64,000 nucleotides of DNA from Deltaproteobacteria bacterium (GCA_029261835.1 JAJDAO010000078.1:62001-126000); one strand, 5' to 3'; shown: positions 1 through 10,508, numbered from the stretch's first letter. A program made the numbers and translations. Notes: a model not told the origin generated them from the letters alone.

Positions 1-1
1 C

Positions 2-502
2 CTCGCCCTGGTCGGGCTGGCGTGCGTCACGGCGCTTCCCACGGGCCCGCGGTTCGAGGCGCTCCCGGCGCCATCTCTTGAAGAGTCGCTCGTCTACATC
101 TACCGCCTGGACCCCCTACGGGGTGTGGAGCCGATCGACCTCAAGCTCGATGGCGAGGACATCGGCCGGCTGCGCAACGGTGAGTACCGGGCGCTCACGC
201 TGGCGCCTGGCTCGCACGAGGTCGCACTCGAACTCAGGCTGTTCGACTGGCTGCCACGGGCCTGGACTCGCATCCCCATCGAGGCGCGCAGCGGCGAGAC
301 CGTCTACCTGAAGACGTGGGCTGGATACCAGGTGAAAACGTGGCCTGGATACCGGGAGGCCGAGGACGAGGGACCGGCCAGACGCGACGCGCCCGGGCGG
401 GCGGCTCGGCGGGTGGCAGTCAGGGTCTTTACCGCGTGGCGCGAGAGCGAGAGCGCCCGCTCCGAGCTGCAGAGCTGTGCGCTGGCTACCGCGAACAAGT
501 GA
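2..502 (+). CDS. Probable lipoprotein with DUF2846-like domain (5' end outside window)
   Basis: The frame is open from the first bases, so the true start lies upstream. The visible N-terminus is hydrophobic (LALVGLAC), as at the end of a lipoprotein signal peptide, but Gly at -3 makes the lipobox atypical. Next comes a short beta-rich domain with a V-Y-I-Y-R strand, a D-L-K-L-D-G-E-D-I-G-R-L-R-N-G-E-Y turn and an L-A-P-G-S-H-E-V motif. This resembles DUF2846 proteins, small periplasmic or outer-membrane proteins of unknown function. The last ~60 residues are Arg/Ala-rich, do not look like that family, and follow a short imperfect duplication (a near-identical 17-mer at 314-330 and 337-353). 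The tail may be lineage-specific or a frame-shifted end. The assignment rests on motif resemblance only. The 268 bases after it hold nothing I recognise. Confidence 0.55.
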   Translation, partial: LALVGLACVTALPTGPRFEALPAPSLEESLVYIYRLDPLRGVEPIDLKLDGEDIGRLRNGEYRALTLAPGSHEVALELRLFDWLPRAWTRIPIEARSGETVYLKTWAGYQVKTWPGYREAEDEGPARRDAPGRAARRVAVRVFTAWRESESARSELQSCALATANK

Positions 503-770
503 GCCGACGCCTGACAGAGACCTCGGCGTGCGAGGACCTGCTCTTCAGAGAACCCTGCCCGCTTGATGCTGCCTCCGGTCATCTCCCACACGGGAAACCA
601 ACTCAGAGGTGGGCACCCCTCTCGCAGACCAACCACACCGACGATCCCGATCTGTTCCGTTCCACCTCTTGTTCCGCTCCACCAAGGGAGCCTCTGTCTG
701 CTTCGATACACTGATGTTCGAGAGCGGATCCACTTCGAGCGCGTTGGTTGCCCAGAGAGGGTGAAGGGGA

Positions 771-1496
771 ATGGCTGTATTGGTGATACTGGGAATCATC
801 ATCTTCCTTTTTGGGATGTTCTCAGGGCACGATTGGTCCCAGTTCTTTCTCAAGAGGGCCAACCTCGACAATCCTGAAGAGTACTCTCGATACGCGAAGC
901 TCTCCGTCACCTTCCTGTCCGCGCTTCTGATCTGGATCGCGGGCGGATCCGCATTCGACTCGGCCGATGTCGAGAGGCTCGGAATCGCCTACGCCTTCAT
1001 TCTTCTGGGAGATGTCATCTTCTTCTTCAATGTGCATTCCAGATGGGGAGTCTTGTCATTTGCGCTGGCCCATTTCCTGCTGATTCGCAGAAACGCATTT
1101 GGCATCCCTGCCTGGCAGGCGGAAGGAGCCATGTGGGCGCTCCTGGCGGCCATCCTGGGCGCTTCTCTGCTGATCATGTTTCTGGTCTTCTACCCAAAGC
1201 TCAAGAACAACCGACCCTACTTCGCTCTCCTGACCGGCTACGCGATCGTGATCGGCGCTTCGTTCTGGGCCGCGCTGGTCGCGTTCAAGGTGGGATTCTT
1301 TCCGCATGGGAATGCGATTCTGATCGCCGTCGGTGTGGCGTGCTTCTTCCTGAGCGACGTGTGCGTGGGGTTCTACCGCTCGCTTCCGAAGAACTATTCG
1401 ATGGTGTTCGCCACGTATCTCACCTGGATCTTCTACGCGCCGGCCCTCGTCCTGACAGCGCTCAGCAGCTACGACCTGGATAGGATCTCCTGGTGA
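771..1496 (+). CDS. YhhN-family integral membrane protein (lysoplasmalogenase-like)
   Basis: This 241-residue protein is almost entirely hydrophobic, with about seven or eight predicted membrane spans. Two features match the YhhN/TMEM86 family: L-L-G-D-V followed by an F-A-L-A-H segment near residues 85-110, and a later F-F-L-S-D-V segment near residues 190-200. Both place an acidic residue in a helix, as in family members that hydrolyse the vinyl-ether bond of lysoplasmalogens. The ATG at 771 follows a purine-rich ribosome site (agagagggtgaagggga). It stands alone between a lipoprotein and the desaturase-like gene, so context adds little. The family call is moderately secure; the enzymatic activity is inferred. 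Confidence 0.62.
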   Translation: MAVLVILGIIIFLFGMFSGHDWSQFFLKRANLDNPEEYSRYAKLSVTFLSALLIWIAGGSAFDSADVERLGIAYAFILLGDVIFFFNVHSRWGVLSFALAHFLLIRRNAFGIPAWQAEGAMWALLAAILGASLLIMFLVFYPKLKNNRPYFALLTGYAIVIGASFWAALVAFKVGFFPHGNAILIAVGVACFFLSDVCVGFYRSLPKNYSMVFATYLTWIFYAPALVLTALSSYDLDRISW

Positions 1497-1672
1497 GCGG
1501 CCCGAGCGTCCGTCACCGGCTCGGCGACAGCGAGATGTGTACTATTTCAAAAAGAGTCGTCTTAATTTGCTTAACCCCACCGTGCGACCCTGGCAACGTG
1601 TAGCAAAGGGCGCCGGCTCCAGAGCGAAGGGGCTCATCGTGGCTTTCAAGCTGTTGGCGATCGCCACGGCAT

Positions 1673-1702
1673 TTGAACTACTGCGTGCACGACTGCTATA
1701 GC
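1673..1702 (+). promoter_or_regulatory. Candidate sigma-70 promoter before the desaturase-like gene
   Basis: TTGAAC (1673-1678) and TATAGC (1697-1702) are separated by 18 bases and lie about 90 bases before the ATG at 1790. Each box matches four of six consensus positions. The rest of the 293-base gap from 1497 holds only an AT-rich patch near 1540-1580. Confidence 0.35.
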
Positions 1703-1789
1703 TAACGACGCGATATCGCCTGGAAGACGGCACCTATCCACCACAGCCCCCCGGCCCGCGACCTGTGGGGACCTTTGGGAGACACGCGT

Positions 1790-3364
1790 ATGGCCGCAGG
1801 AGCCACTCAGCAGCAACTCGAGAAGGCCTACGACTGCGTCGTCGTCGGTGCGGGCAACGGAGGCCTGGCCGCGGCCGCCCAGCTTGCGGTCCAGGGTGCC
1901 GATGTGCTCCTGCTGGAACGCCACAATCTGCCGGGTGGCTTCGCGACCAGCTTCAAAAGGGGCAGGTTCGAGTTCGAGGCTTCTCTCCATCAGTTCTGCG
2001 ACGTGGGTCCGCCCACGGACAAGGGAGGCGTCCGTCAGTTCCTCGAAGACGATCTCGGCATATACCTCGACTGGGTGGAGGTCCCCGAGGCATTCCGCAT
2101 GATCCTCACCGATCCGGGCGAGGATATGGACGTCACGATTCCCTATGGCGTTGAGGAGTTCATCGACGCCGTAGAGAAGGAGGTGCCCGGAAGCCGGGAG
2201 TCTGTGACCAAGTACGTCGATCTCTCCCGGGAGGTCATCGACGCCCTCACCTATCTCGGAGAAACCAGAGGCAACCCCGACAAGAAGGTCCTAACGAAGA
2301 AGTATGGGAACTTCCTGAAGTGTTGCCCCTATACCGCGGATGAAGTGGCAGAGGCTCTCGGAGTTCCGGAACGGGCGCGCAAGATCCTGCACGCACAGTG
2401 GAGCTATATCGGCCCCCCGACGAGCAGGCTGAACTTCACCATCTACGGCGCAATGTTGTACAAGTTCCTGGTCACCAGCGCCTACATCCCCAAGCAGCGC
2501 TCGCACGAGTTCTCTTTGGCCCTCGATGCACGGATCAGGGAGAAGGGCGGGCATATCGAGTACAACACGAGCGTTGAGGAGATCCTGACAAAGAATGGCC
2601 GGGTCGTGGGAGTCGTGACCTCGAAAGGGGATCGGATCGCGACCAATCACGTGATCTCGAACGCCTCGCCGACTCTTGTCTACAACAACCTGATCCGCCC
2701 CAAGGCGGACGTCCCGGAAACCGCTCTGAGGTCGTGCAACGCGCGCGTCAACGGGGTGAGTGCGATGGTCGTCTATCTGGGTCTGGATGCCACCTTCGAA
2801 GAGCTGGGGATCAACGAGTACAGCTATTTCGTCTACGGCAACATGGACACCACCAAGCTGTACGAGGGCTTCAAGGTACTCGAGGCTACGAAGGTGCAAG
2901 CGGTGATGTGCTTGAACAACGCGCTTCCCGATTGCTCACCGCCCGGCACAGCGGTCTTGTCCACCACCACGCTGTATCAACCGGGCGTGTGGGAAGACGT
3001 GAGCCCGCGCGACTACGTCAAGGTCAAGAACAGGATTGCGGCGGATCTCATCTCAGACCTCGAGCAGGCGCTCGACGCGCCATTGAGCGAGCACGTCGAA
3101 GAGATCGAGGTCGCCACTCCCCAGACGTACGCGCGCTACACGGGGTCATACAACGGAATCATCTACGGCTATGAGCCCGAGCCGTGGGATTCCTTGATTC
3201 CGAGAATGATGATGATGGGAGACGACAAGCTATTCGAAGGGCTCGAGTTCTGCGGCGGGTTCGCCTTCAGATGCCACGGCTACAGCAGTGCGTTCATGTC
3301 GGGGCAGACGGCAGCGCTCTTGACGCTGAGGGACATGATGGAAGAGGGAAGGGTGGCACAATGA
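1790..3364 (+). CDS. FAD-dependent phytoene desaturase/retinol saturase-like oxidoreductase
   Basis: A 524-residue flavoprotein of the phytoene dehydrogenase-related family (COG1233). The N-terminus carries the FAD dinucleotide-binding motif V-V-V-G-A-G-N-G-G-L, followed by L-L-L-E-R-H-N-L-P-G-G as in carotenoid desaturases and retinol saturases. The C-terminus has the second FAD-contact segment (G-L-E-F-C-G-G-F near residue 490). Family members desaturate, saturate or isomerise polyprenyl, carotenoid, retinoid or steroid substrates; the substrate here cannot be read from sequence. A TTG at 1775 is in frame, but ATG 1790 is preferred because GGGAG lies about 9 bases upstream of it. The stop overlaps the next start (ATGA), so it is translationally coupled to an electron-transfer reductase. 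That pairing suggests electrons enter or leave the flavin through the partner. Confidence 0.75.
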   Translation: MAAGATQQQLEKAYDCVVVGAGNGGLAAAAQLAVQGADVLLLERHNLPGGFATSFKRGRFEFEASLHQFCDVGPPTDKGGVRQFLEDDLGIYLDWVEVPEAFRMILTDPGEDMDVTIPYGVEEFIDAVEKEVPGSRESVTKYVDLSREVIDALTYLGETRGNPDKKVLTKKYGNFLKCCPYTADEVAEALGVPERARKILHAQWSYIGPPTSRLNFTIYGAMLYKFLVTSAYIPKQRSHEFSLALDARIREKGGHIEYNTSVEEILTKNGRVVGVVTSKGDRIATNHVISNASPTLVYNNLIRPKADVPETALRSCNARVNGVSAMVVYLGLDATFEELGINEYSYFVYGNMDTTKLYEGFKVLEATKVQAVMCLNNALPDCSPPGTAVLSTTTLYQPGVWEDVSPRDYVKVKNRIAADLISDLEQALDAPLSEHVEEIEVATPQTYARYTGSYNGIIYGYEPEPWDSLIPRMMMMGDDKLFEGLEFCGGFAFRCHGYSSAFMSGQTAALLTLRDMMEEGRVAQ

Positions 3365-4575
3365 AGCTGCGAGTTCGGGGTCATATCCGGGATCTGTTGG
3401 GCTTCAAGGGTCTCGTTCCCAAGCGGAAGAAGCGCTTCGCCAAGTCCCCGGCGCGGGCTGTGGGCGTAGATCCCATGAACAAGCTCGCGCGGCGGCTGCA
3501 CCCCGCCGCCCAGCATCTCGTCGTCGCGGAGATCAAGGACGAGACGAAGACGACCAAGACCTTCAAGCTGGTTGCCGATCCCGATTCGGCTACCAAAGAG
3601 CTGGCTTGTTTCCGAGCGGGTCAGTATCTCAGCCTGAGAGTCGAGGTAGCCGGCGCAAGAGTGACGCGGCCATACTCGATCTCATCCGCTCCCTTTGAAG
3701 CCTTGGATGCGGGTGGATTCTACGAAGTCACCGTCCGAGAACGGCAGGGCGGATTCCTGACCACGCACATCTGGGAGAACTGGAAGGTGGGCAGCAAGGT
3801 CGGCAGTTCCGGACCCTGCGGCTTCTTCTATCACGAGCCGCTGCGCGACGCCGGCAAGATCGTTGGTCTGGCCGGCGGCTCTGGAATCACGCCGTTTCGT
3901 TCCATGGCGAGAGAGATCGTTCACGGGGAATCGGACGCGGAGCTGCTGTTGCTCTACGGCAGCAGCGATCAAGACGACATCGTGTTCCAGCGCGAGCTCG
4001 GGGAGCTCGAACAGAAGGCGCCCGACAAGATCAAGGTCGTACACGTCTTGAGCTGTAAGGACGTTTCGATGGAAGGTTGTGAACGGGGATTCATCACCGC
4101 CGATCTGATCAAGCAGTATGCCGATGTCGACGACAGCTCCTTCTTCGTCTGCGGCCCTCAGGCCATGTACGAGTTCGTCGAGAAGGAGCTCGCGACGCTC
4201 GATCTTCCGCGCAGAAGAGTACGAAGGGAGCTATTCGGCGAGCTGGAGGATGTCACCCGGCTACCTGGCTTCCCGCAGGAAGTGGCCGAGCGAACGTTCC
4301 AGCTCAAGGCCAACATCGGGGAGGTCACGGTCGACGTGCCGGCCAAGGCGACAGAACCGGTCTTGGTGGCCATGGAGCGGGCGAATCTGGCGCCGCCCTC
4401 CGAGTGCCGCTCCGGAGAATGCGGGTTCTGTCGCGCGCTGCTCGTCGCCGGTGACGTATACATCGGTCCCGAAGGCGACGGCCGAAGGGCCGCAGACAAG
4501 CAGTTCGGCTACATCCATCCGTGCATGTCCTATCCCGTCACGGATCTCGAGATTACCATTCCTCGCGGGATGTAG
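3361..4575 (+). CDS. Flavin/[2Fe-2S] ferredoxin-NAD(P)H reductase (PaaE/Hmp-reductase type)
   Basis: A 404-residue protein starting at ATG 3361, which overlaps the previous stop by four bases. After a basic N-terminal segment of about 55 residues comes a ferredoxin reductase-type FAD domain with R-P-Y-S-I-S-S near residue 105. An NAD(P) domain follows (G-L-A-G-G-S-G-I-T-P-F near 175 and F-F-V-C-G-P-Q near 260). A C-terminal plant-type [2Fe-2S] ferredoxin domain has E-C-R-S-G-E-C-G-F-C plus a later H-P-C, giving the C-x4-C-x2-C...C pattern. Such proteins pass electrons from NAD(P)H through FAD to the iron-sulphur cluster and then to a partner oxygenase or oxidoreductase. The coupled desaturase-like flavoprotein is the obvious candidate partner, but that is inference. 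Confidence 0.85.
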   Translation: MKLRVRGHIRDLLGFKGLVPKRKKRFAKSPARAVGVDPMNKLARRLHPAAQHLVVAEIKDETKTTKTFKLVADPDSATKELACFRAGQYLSLRVEVAGARVTRPYSISSAPFEALDAGGFYEVTVRERQGGFLTTHIWENWKVGSKVGSSGPCGFFYHEPLRDAGKIVGLAGGSGITPFRSMAREIVHGESDAELLLLYGSSDQDDIVFQRELGELEQKAPDKIKVVHVLSCKDVSMEGCERGFITADLIKQYADVDDSSFFVCGPQAMYEFVEKELATLDLPRRRVRRELFGELEDVTRLPGFPQEVAERTFQLKANIGEVTVDVPAKATEPVLVAMERANLAPPSECRSGECGFCRALLVAGDVYIGPEGDGRRAADKQFGYIHPCMSYPVTDLEITIPRGM

Positions 4576-4632
4576 ATCGCGGGTGGACTGCCGGCCCGCC
4601 GCTGTGGCCGTCCCTTGGATGCAACCGGCTCC

Positions 4633-4667
4633 TGGTGTCCTGTCTCAGGAATTCGCCAACTATCCAG
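4633..4667 (+). repeat. Solo end of a short inverted-repeat element
   Basis: The sequence begins TGGTGTCCTGTCTC and continues with similarity to both ends of the element at 14591-14756: the first 14 bases are identical to its left end, and about 26 of 35 match its right end read in reverse complement. No opposite-orientation partner occurs nearby, so this looks like a relic or solo terminus. It lies about 57 bases beyond the 3' end of the tRNA gene. Confidence 0.5.
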
Positions 4668-4670
4668 ATT

Positions 4671-4702
4671 AAGAAAGAAAAGAGGCCGTCCTGGGGTGGC
4701 CT
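4671..4702 (-). terminator. Intrinsic terminator of the tRNA-Ile gene
   Basis: Read on the minus strand just past the tRNA, AGGCC and GGCCT form a stem around a 10-base loop, followed by a T-rich run (CTTTTCTTTCTT). This is the arrangement of a Rho-independent terminator, though the stem is short. Confidence 0.6.
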
Positions 4703-4724
4703 TGAATCTCATTGGAAGTCAAGT

Positions 4725-4800
4725 TGGTGGGCCCTCCCGGATTCGAACCGGGGACCATCCAGTTATGAGCCGGGTGCTCTAACCGCTGAGCTAAGGGCCC
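4725..4800 (-). tRNA. tRNA-Ile with CAU anticodon (lysidine-type Ile2)
   Basis: On the minus strand a full cloverleaf folds: acceptor GGGCCCT paired with AGGGCCC, a D-stem GCTC/GAGC, and an anticodon loop CTCATAA giving anticodon CAU. The T-stem CCCGG/CCGGG flanks TTCGAAT, and discriminator A is followed by an encoded CCA (4725-4727). A CAU anticodon could mean Met, but the whole pattern closely follows E. coli ileX/ileY, whose C34 is changed to lysidine by TilS to read AUA. One C-A mismatch closes the anticodon stem. Transcription appears to end at the hairpin downstream. Confidence 0.9.
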
Positions 4801-4894
4801 CGCTCCTGAGACTACCACGTCGGCTGCCCACCGAGGGACCGGGAAGGAGGATCGGGCGAGAGGGCCGGGCCGAGGCGTACAGCATTGTCTCGTG

Positions 4895-6271
4895 ATGAAC
4901 TTCCTGCCACCATCCGACCCCATGCAGAACCCGACTCCGAGCCATTGCGTCGCACTGATCGGCGGAGCCACCGCGGGGGCCGAGGTCGCGGGGCGCCTGG
5001 CCGGGCTGGGCATTCTGTGCGCGGTATTCGATCAGAACGCTCGCCCCTACGGAAAGATCGAAGATGGTCTACCCCGCTGGCACGCCGGGCTGCGCCAGAA
5101 GGAGTATGAGACCATCGCGCGGAAGCTCTGCCACCCGCTGATCCACTTCGTGCCCAACACGAAGATCGGTCGCGACATCGACTTTCGGGAGCTGGTCGAT
5201 GACTGGGGTTTTAGCTCGGTCGTTCTCGCCAACGGGGCCTGGAGCGACCGTCGGCTGCCCGTCGAGGGCGCAGAGGAGTATCTGGGCAAGGGGCTGACCT
5301 ACCAGAACCCATTCGTCATCTCCTTCAATCACATGGAAGATCCGGACTTTCGTGGAGAGCGCTTCGACGTTCTCGACGACAGCATCGTCGTGGGTGGCGG
5401 CCTCGCCTCCATCGACGTGGCCAAGATTCACACTCTACAGTGTACTCTCGAGAAGCTGAGAGAGCGCGGTGTCGAGATCTCGCTGGCCGAGCTCGAGCTG
5501 AAGGGCATCCCCAGGACACTGGAGGCCCACGGCATTCAGTGGGAGGAGCTCGGGCTGGCGGGCTGCACGATCTACTACCGTCGGCGAATCGAAGACATGC
5601 CGCTGATGACGGCCCCCGAGAATGCCAGCCCGGAACGCTTGGAGAAGATGCGTCTGGGGCGACGTCGCATGGTGGACAAGGCGTCTGAGAAGTACAAGCT
5701 GCGTGTCGAGCCACTGACGGCTCCCGATGGACTGCTCGTGGAGAACGACAGACTGGTGGGCCTGCGCTTTCGGCGCACGCGCGTCGAGCACGGTAAGGCG
5801 GTGATGACCGAGGAAACGTTCGAGCGCCGTGGCGCGGCGGTGATCAGCTCGATCGGCAGTGTTCCCGAGCCGATTCGAGGCATCGAAATGAACGGCGAGC
5901 TATTCGACTTTGCGGACTGGGATCATGGTCGCCTGGCCGCCTATCCCTCGGTCTTCTCGGCGGGAAACGTCGTCACCGGCAAGGGCAACATCGTGGCCTC
6001 GCGCAAGCACGCCAGCCAGGTCTCCCGAGAAGGCATCGAGGCCTTCCTCGGGATCGCTGAACGGAGCGAGGGGCAGACCGCTCGCCCCGCGCGAGCACTC
6101 GAGTCCGCACAGGCGGCTGGTGAAGCCGCCGCGGAGCACGCGGCCTCCCAGCCCCGCGTGAGCGAGCAGGCCCTCGCGGACGTGCTGGCGCGGATTCGTT
6201 CGCGCCAGCAGTCCGTTGGCTACACGGGAGACATCGAGTCCTGGCTCGAGCGAGCCGGGACCCCGTGCTGA
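4895..6271 (+). CDS. FAD-dependent pyridine nucleotide oxidoreductase, GltD/ferredoxin-NADP reductase-like
   Basis: A 458-residue flavoprotein. The N-terminal V-A-L-I-G-G-A-T-A-G-A-E motif is a variant of the FAD Rossmann fingerprint, followed by P-Y-G-K-I-E-D-G-L, which resembles the P-Y-G-L-V-R-x-G-V segment of FprA-type ferredoxin-NADP reductases and glutamate synthase small subunits. A second nucleotide-binding motif (S-I-V-V-G-G-G-L-A-S-I-D) sits near residue 165. A late F-S-A-G-N-V-V-T-G-K-G-N segment matches the C-terminal FAD motif. The last ~65 residues form an Ala/Glu-rich helical tail ending in R-Q-Q-S-V-G-Y-T-G-D. Start codons GTG 4892 and ATG 4895 are adjacent; a further ATG lies at 4922. 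The specific substrate is unknown. Confidence 0.68.
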   Translation: MNFLPPSDPMQNPTPSHCVALIGGATAGAEVAGRLAGLGILCAVFDQNARPYGKIEDGLPRWHAGLRQKEYETIARKLCHPLIHFVPNTKIGRDIDFRELVDDWGFSSVVLANGAWSDRRLPVEGAEEYLGKGLTYQNPFVISFNHMEDPDFRGERFDVLDDSIVVGGGLASIDVAKIHTLQCTLEKLRERGVEISLAELELKGIPRTLEAHGIQWEELGLAGCTIYYRRRIEDMPLMTAPENASPERLEKMRLGRRRMVDKASEKYKLRVEPLTAPDGLLVENDRLVGLRFRRTRVEHGKAVMTEETFERRGAAVISSIGSVPEPIRGIEMNGELFDFADWDHGRLAAYPSVFSAGNVVTGKGNIVASRKHASQVSREGIEAFLGIAERSEGQTARPARALESAQAAGEAAAEHAASQPRVSEQALADVLARIRSRQQSVGYTGDIESWLERAGTPC

Positions 6272-6293
6272 CGGGCCGGCGGATCGTTCTCCG

Positions 6294-7409
6294 TCAGTCG
6301 GTGGGCGGAATCGGAGGTGGTCCCGCCTGGAAGAGCTGGGCGAGCTGCGGCACCTGACCCGCTTGTGTCCAACCCGCCATGCCAGTCGTCCACACCAACG
6401 TGCCGGGGTGCAGCCGGCCGGCCGTTTTCGCCTGTGCGAGCTGATCGACCGTGAGCGGCCCAAGGGCCTGACCGCCCTCCGCAATGTGCCAGCTCGCCGC
6501 CGGCGCCACTGGCACGGCCGGTGGCGCGTTCGCGGAGAGGGGCTGTGCCGCGCCGGGGCCGTGCATCATCGGCCCGGCCATCGCCATCCCCATCCCCAGT
6601 CCGAGACCCGCACCCGCAATGCCACCCGCCGGATTGGTGGCCGCATCGGGGATTGCTTGGCCGATCTGATAGGCCTGGAATCGGCTCATGTCGCCGACGA
6701 TTCCCATGCCCGAGCGTGCATCCACGGCCTTCTCCACTTCGGCGGGCAGCGAGATGTTGACAATGTAGAGCTGCGGGATATCCAGACCAAACTCGTCGTC
6801 GATGCGTGCCAGGACGGATGCGCGCAGCGTCTCCGATAGCTCGGCGTAGTGGGTCGCGAGATCCATCACCGCTATACCGGAGCTCGCCACCACATCGGCG
6901 AACGCCATGTTAATCGCCGAGCGCAGTAGCTCGCTCACTTCGTCTGCCTCGAACTCGTGGTCGGTCCCGACCAGCTCCGAAAGCAGCGTGCGGGGATCTT
7001 CCGCCCGCAGCGTGTAGCTGCCGAAGGCACGCACGCGTACCGGACCAAAGTCGGGATCGCGCATCATGACGGGGTTCGGCGTGCCCCATTTGAGATCTGT
7101 GATCTGACGCGTGCTTACGAAATAGACTTCGGCCTTGAACGGGCTGTCGAAGCCATACTTCCAGCCGAGCAGCGTGCTGATGATTGGGAGGTTCTTGGTT
7201 TCGAGCGTGTACTGCCCGGGCTCGAAGACATCCGCCACACGTCCCTGGCTGACGAGAACCGCACTCTGCCCCGGGCGTACGATGAGCTGGGCACCGTACT
7301 TGATCTGATTGTGATATCGCGGGAATCGCCACACCAGCGTGTGATTACTATCGTCGACCCATTCGACTATGTCGACCAGCTCTGCTCGTAGTTTGTCAAT
7401 CAAGGACAT
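6294..7409 (-). CDS. SPFH-domain protein with C-terminal GYF_2-like domain (YdjI/virion-core-like)
   Basis: A 371-residue protein. The N-terminal ~250 residues resemble the SPFH/band-7-related family once named 'virion core protein' (B. subtilis YdjI type), with a conserved start containing I-V-E-W and L-I-V-R-P-G-Q-S-A-V-L-V. A Gly/Met/Ala-rich linker follows (G-A-G-L-G-L-G-M-G-M-A-M-A). The last ~55 residues form a GYF_2-like domain (W-H-I-A...G-P-L-T-V-D-Q-L...W-T-T-G-M-A-G-W), a peptide-binding fold found in bacterial membrane-stress proteins. ATG 7409 has AGGAG nine bases upstream and matches the family start, so 22 residues upstream of it in the open frame were dropped. It is co-oriented with and 90 bases downstream of the zinc-ribbon gene. 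The pair may form a scaffold. Confidence 0.75.
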   Translation of the reverse strand: MSLIDKLRAELVDIVEWVDDSNHTLVWRFPRYHNQIKYGAQLIVRPGQSAVLVSQGRVADVFEPGQYTLETKNLPIISTLLGWKYGFDSPFKAEVYFVSTRQITDLKWGTPNPVMMRDPDFGPVRVRAFGSYTLRAEDPRTLLSELVGTDHEFEADEVSELLRSAINMAFADVVASSGIAVMDLATHYAELSETLRASVLARIDDEFGLDIPQLYIVNISLPAEVEKAVDARSGMGIVGDMSRFQAYQIGQAIPDAATNPAGGIAGAGLGLGMGMAMAGPMMHGPGAAQPLSANAPPAVPVAPAASWHIAEGGQALGPLTVDQLAQAKTAGRLHPGTLVWTTGMAGWTQAGQVPQLAQLFQAGPPPIPPTD

Positions 7410-7499
7410 GAGTGTCTTCTCCTTGGCGCTCTGCCGCTCCTTCGAAGCGGGAAGTGTGAATCTCCCAGTCGACACGCCGTCGGACGGCGCAGGTACGCA

Positions 7500-8375
7500 C
7501 TAGATCAACAGATCCTTCAGGAGGCTCAGAATGCTGCCCCCAGAACCCGAGTCCCTCCGCACGTCAACGACGATGCTCTCGCCACGAGTCGCACGCTGCT
7601 GAGCGGCGGCTGCTCGGCGCCGCGTGGCAGCGAGTTCGGCCTCGAGCAGGTACTCACGCCCGCTCGCATCCCCCATGCCACCTTCCAGGATGAAGCCGGC
7701 GATGCGCTCGAGCTCGTCCGCATCGAGCCACGTGCCGTGGCGGTGGCAGCGATCGATGATCACGCCCGATCGGCGGCGGAAGTTCGAGCGGCGCATGTGG
7801 GCATCACAGACGGGGCACGTGCGATACACGACCTTGTTGTGGACGGGATTGGCTCCACTCATGCGCGGCCGGTCAGCACGGGCCTCGGGCCCGCGCTCTG
7901 CTCGCGCGGCCTCACAGGCCTTCGCGATGAGATGGTCGAAGCGGTTGTCCGGGACCCAGATGCCGTTGCACTTCGGGCACTCGTTGATCCCGACGCCGCC
8001 CACGGAACGAACGGGCATGAGGCAGCCGCAACAGGGACAGGGCAGCTCATGCCCCTCGTCCTCCAGCGACTCGGGTCGGAATTCGACACCACAGGCGGTG
8101 CAGTAGCGCGAGTTCTCGGCATTGCGCCCGTAACACTCCGGGCAGATCAGGCTGAGCTTGCGTGTATCGCGGATGATCTCCGAGCCGCAGTACGAACAGG
8201 ATTCACCGTCGGCGGCGACTTGTGCTCCGCAGGATCCACAGCGGTGAATTCGGGCGTCCACGCCCTCGAGCTGGCGATTCTCGATCGTCGAGCCACAGCG
8301 ACAGGTGATCTCCTTGTCGCCGACTCCGCTGACGTCGTACTGAGCGTGGCAATTGGGGCACGCGACCAGACGCAC
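7500..8375 (-). CDS. Multi-zinc-ribbon protein (TFIIB-type ribbons)
   Basis: A 291-residue protein built from successive C-x2-C knuckles: C-P-N-C, C-R-C, C-G-S-C, C-S-Y-C, C-P-E-C, C-T-A-C, C-P-C-C-G-C, C-P-K-C, C-P-V-C. It also has H/C pairs of the zf-TFIIB type (N-E-C-P-K-C-N-G-I-W and I-D-R-C-H-R-H-G-T-W-L-D). The C-terminus is Arg/Ala-rich and ends in a short hydrophobic helix (I-L-S-L-L-K-D-L-L-I). GTG 8375 is chosen because GGAGAGGAG lies nine bases upstream; a GTG at 8432 has no ribosome site. It probably forms an operon with the SPFH-GYF gene. It may be an adaptor or metal-dependent scaffold rather than a DNA-binding protein; no activity can be assigned. Confidence 0.72.
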   Translation of the reverse strand: MRLVACPNCHAQYDVSGVGDKEITCRCGSTIENRQLEGVDARIHRCGSCGAQVAADGESCSYCGSEIIRDTRKLSLICPECYGRNAENSRYCTACGVEFRPESLEDEGHELPCPCCGCLMPVRSVGGVGINECPKCNGIWVPDNRFDHLIAKACEAARAERGPEARADRPRMSGANPVHNKVVYRTCPVCDAHMRRSNFRRRSGVIIDRCHRHGTWLDADELERIAGFILEGGMGDASGREYLLEAELAATRRRAAAAQQRATRGESIVVDVRRDSGSGGSILSLLKDLLI

Positions 8376-8570
8376 GCTTGTAGACTCCTCTCCAACACCG
8401 CGCCCGAGGTACCGAGGCGAGGCGGTGCTCACTGGAGAAGGTCATCGGACGCGGACGAGTTGCGCTTTACCCCTTTGGGGCGCTGTGCTGGCGGGATTGC
8501 GGCGGAAGCCAGGCAGACAACTGGGCCGCGACACGAGCCGGGGAAGGGCGCGCGGTGCGGCGTTCTGGCA

Positions 8571-10508
<1,938 letters not shown>

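Noticed and set aside
314-353. Short direct duplication (ACGTGGGCTGGATACC and ACGTGGCCTGGATACC) in the first gene
   Set aside because: Two imperfect copies within coding sequence are too little to call a repeat family.
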